Positions 62,925 through 64,000 of a stretch of 64,000 nt of DNA are shown one piece after another. Both the position numbers and the translations under genes were made by a program. The notes under the pieces were generated by a model that saw only the letters and a list, made by a program, of their open reading frames with translations, had not been told where the DNA came from and made no database searches. Source of the DNA: Chrysopilus asiliformis (taxonomy: Eukaryota; Arthropoda; Insecta; Diptera; Rhagionidae); the NCBI GenBank assembly GCA_964034945.1, contig OZ035963.1, positions 44,353,090-44,417,089 on the forward strand, in the 5' to 3' direction. How positions within the stretch are numbered: the first letter of the stretch is position 1; each line of letters begins with the position of its first letter.

Positions 62925-63836
62925 CTAGCTTGCATACCCGTCGTTGCCGGGTTAAGCTTTTTGTCTAAGTTTTAGAATACGAAGAAAACCGGAAAGAACT
63001 TAAAAACTTTTTAATGGGTCTATGTTGGGGTTGGACCCCCGACGAACATCTATGCCAAATTTCAGGTCAATCGGTTCAGTACTTTCCCCGCGAAAGAGTA
63101 ATATATCGCAAAAACTAAGTTTCGAAATCACTTTACCCCCTCCCCTTACTCCCCCCCCCCCACCCATCGCTCTACTTTTCCGTATGCCTAAGTTGGAACT
63201 AGAACTACCACAGACACTCATACCAAATTTCAAGTCAATCGGTTCAGCAGTTTTTGCGTGCAAGAGGAACAGACAGACAGACAGACACCAACTCATTTTT
63301 AGTACCAGGAAGATCGAGCCATGCTCGGCGAGCTCAAAATCCTACTTTTGCTGATTTTTGGGGAAAAACTAAATTCACATTATCTTTACAGAGCTTTTCC
63401 AGAGTTTTTAAATTCCCGACCTCGAAAGCTAGAACTAAAACTAACGCGCGATAACAAAATTTCATAGAAATCGGTTGAGTAGTTATTGAGTAATCGCTGT
63501 CACCGATTTTTGAAACCTTTTGAGACACCAGGTGAGGGTTATCTTGGGGGTGAGGGAGAAGTCAGATTTTTAGTGGAAAAATCGAAAGCCCTTAGCCCCC
63601 TTAGTAATACTGTAAAGTTTCATTAAGATCGGACCACCCAATTCGAAGATACCAGGCGAGGGGTATCGAAGGGGAATTTTCTCAGGGGTGAGACCTATCT
63701 AGATCGATTTCTTGTCCCCGAAAATCCCTAACCCCCAAGTTTCGTGAAAATCGTTAGGCGGGTTTTCGAGATCGTTTGTTTTCGAGACAGACAGACAGAC
63801 GTTCCTCGTATTATATTATAGGATATATTAGTATGA
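62925..63836 (-). mobile_element. Non-autonomous Helitron, family H copy 2
   Basis: Minus strand: starts TCATACTAATATATCC after an A and ends with the ACCCGGCAACGACGGGT hairpin, ATGCAAG and CTAG before T. It is longer than copy 1, with extra GACAGACAGAC runs at about 63270 and 63785. Confidence 0.85.
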
Positions 63837-64000
63837 TTGCCGAAAATCTAATGCTGTTTTTTTGCATGAAAAAACACTTATATGCATCAAATACACGAAG
63901 TTTGCTTGTCAAATGTCAAGAACTGAGTGGTCCATAATTCCCCGACAAAAGTGGTCCACAATTCCCCGAACGCTCTTTTTTACAATATGGCAGCTATTAG

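Larger units (their letters stand above)
61962..63975 (-). mobile_element. pogo-like element, deleted, with nested Helitron
   Basis: The left side has GTAGGGGAGACTGGGGTGTT and CTGGACCGCATTTTC; the right side has GTGGTCCACAATTCCCCG repeated. These look like related inverted ends, but the exact boundaries are unclear and the right one is near the window end. It contains a transposase remnant (62307-62815) and a Helitron (62925-63836). Confidence 0.5.

Noticed and set aside
1..64000. CRISPR array or bacterial operon
   Set aside because: Tandem repeats here have no unique spacers of uniform length, and the coding content is eukaryotic transposons with introns.

Overview
This window is AT-rich, gene-poor, repeat-packed eukaryotic DNA, most likely from an insect and probably a fly. 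The evidence for that is an errantivirus (gypsy-type LTRs with AGTTA...TAACT ends), an irritans-type mariner relative, P-like elements encoding THAP fingers, several hAT, piggyBac-like and PIF/Harbinger-like non-autonomous elements, Helitrons ending in a hairpin plus CTAG, and an RNase H-bearing LINE tail. I found no convincing host gene, tRNA or rRNA. Nearly all recognisable coding sequence belongs to transposable elements, and only one element looks complete.

The complete element is an endogenous errantivirus at 28532-36102. Its two 279-bp LTRs differ at one visible site and are flanked by a 4-bp TATA duplication. A tRNA-Lys-type primer site, gag, a -1 frameshift signal, pol, env and a polypurine tract follow in order, all open. 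Env has no signal peptide of its own. A short ATG-started exon in the leader ends at a consensus splice donor, and joined to an acceptor just after pol it would supply one in frame.

Layout: 1-2240, a 121-bp minisatellite and then about 1.1 kb of (GGGAAA)n. 2342-6630, a Helitron, a THAP-encoding P-like element, a broken Tc1/mariner relative, a broken MADF gene and a palindromic-minisatellite element. 7583-8559, a hAT holding a Helitron. 8948-14862, a nest of at least six elements. 14996-17167, inverted repeats and the first copies of a dispersed family with ACCCGTATGGTGA ends. 17350-23455, a dissected Ty3/gypsy pol interrupted by a SANT/zeste-like element, a foldback element holding two nested elements, and a hAT. 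25270-28371, dispersed repeats, a long Helitron and a hAT-like element. 36107-39350, Helitron-derived tandem repeats and a 446-bp hairpin. 39560-44583, more nests, including a second THAP-like element. 45061-50634, a GC-rich island, an unclassified 1.2-kb TIR element, a deleted mariner and a second piggyBac-like copy. 51165-56609, a THAP pseudogene and nested hAT elements. 58325-63975, a LINE tail, a long CAGA-type microsatellite and pogo- and IS630-like remnants holding a Helitron.

The best candidate for something undescribed is a group of elements with TIRs beginning CA, perfect 7-bp target duplications and, in two of three, a short ATG-started ORF resembling only the start of a THAP finger (3406-3878, 42257-43784; 18531-21418 shares the ends). 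A fourth THAP ORF lies in a related element with 9-bp duplications (19399-20520), and a fifth THAP remnant is at 51165-51463. These are read by eye; no database search was possible.
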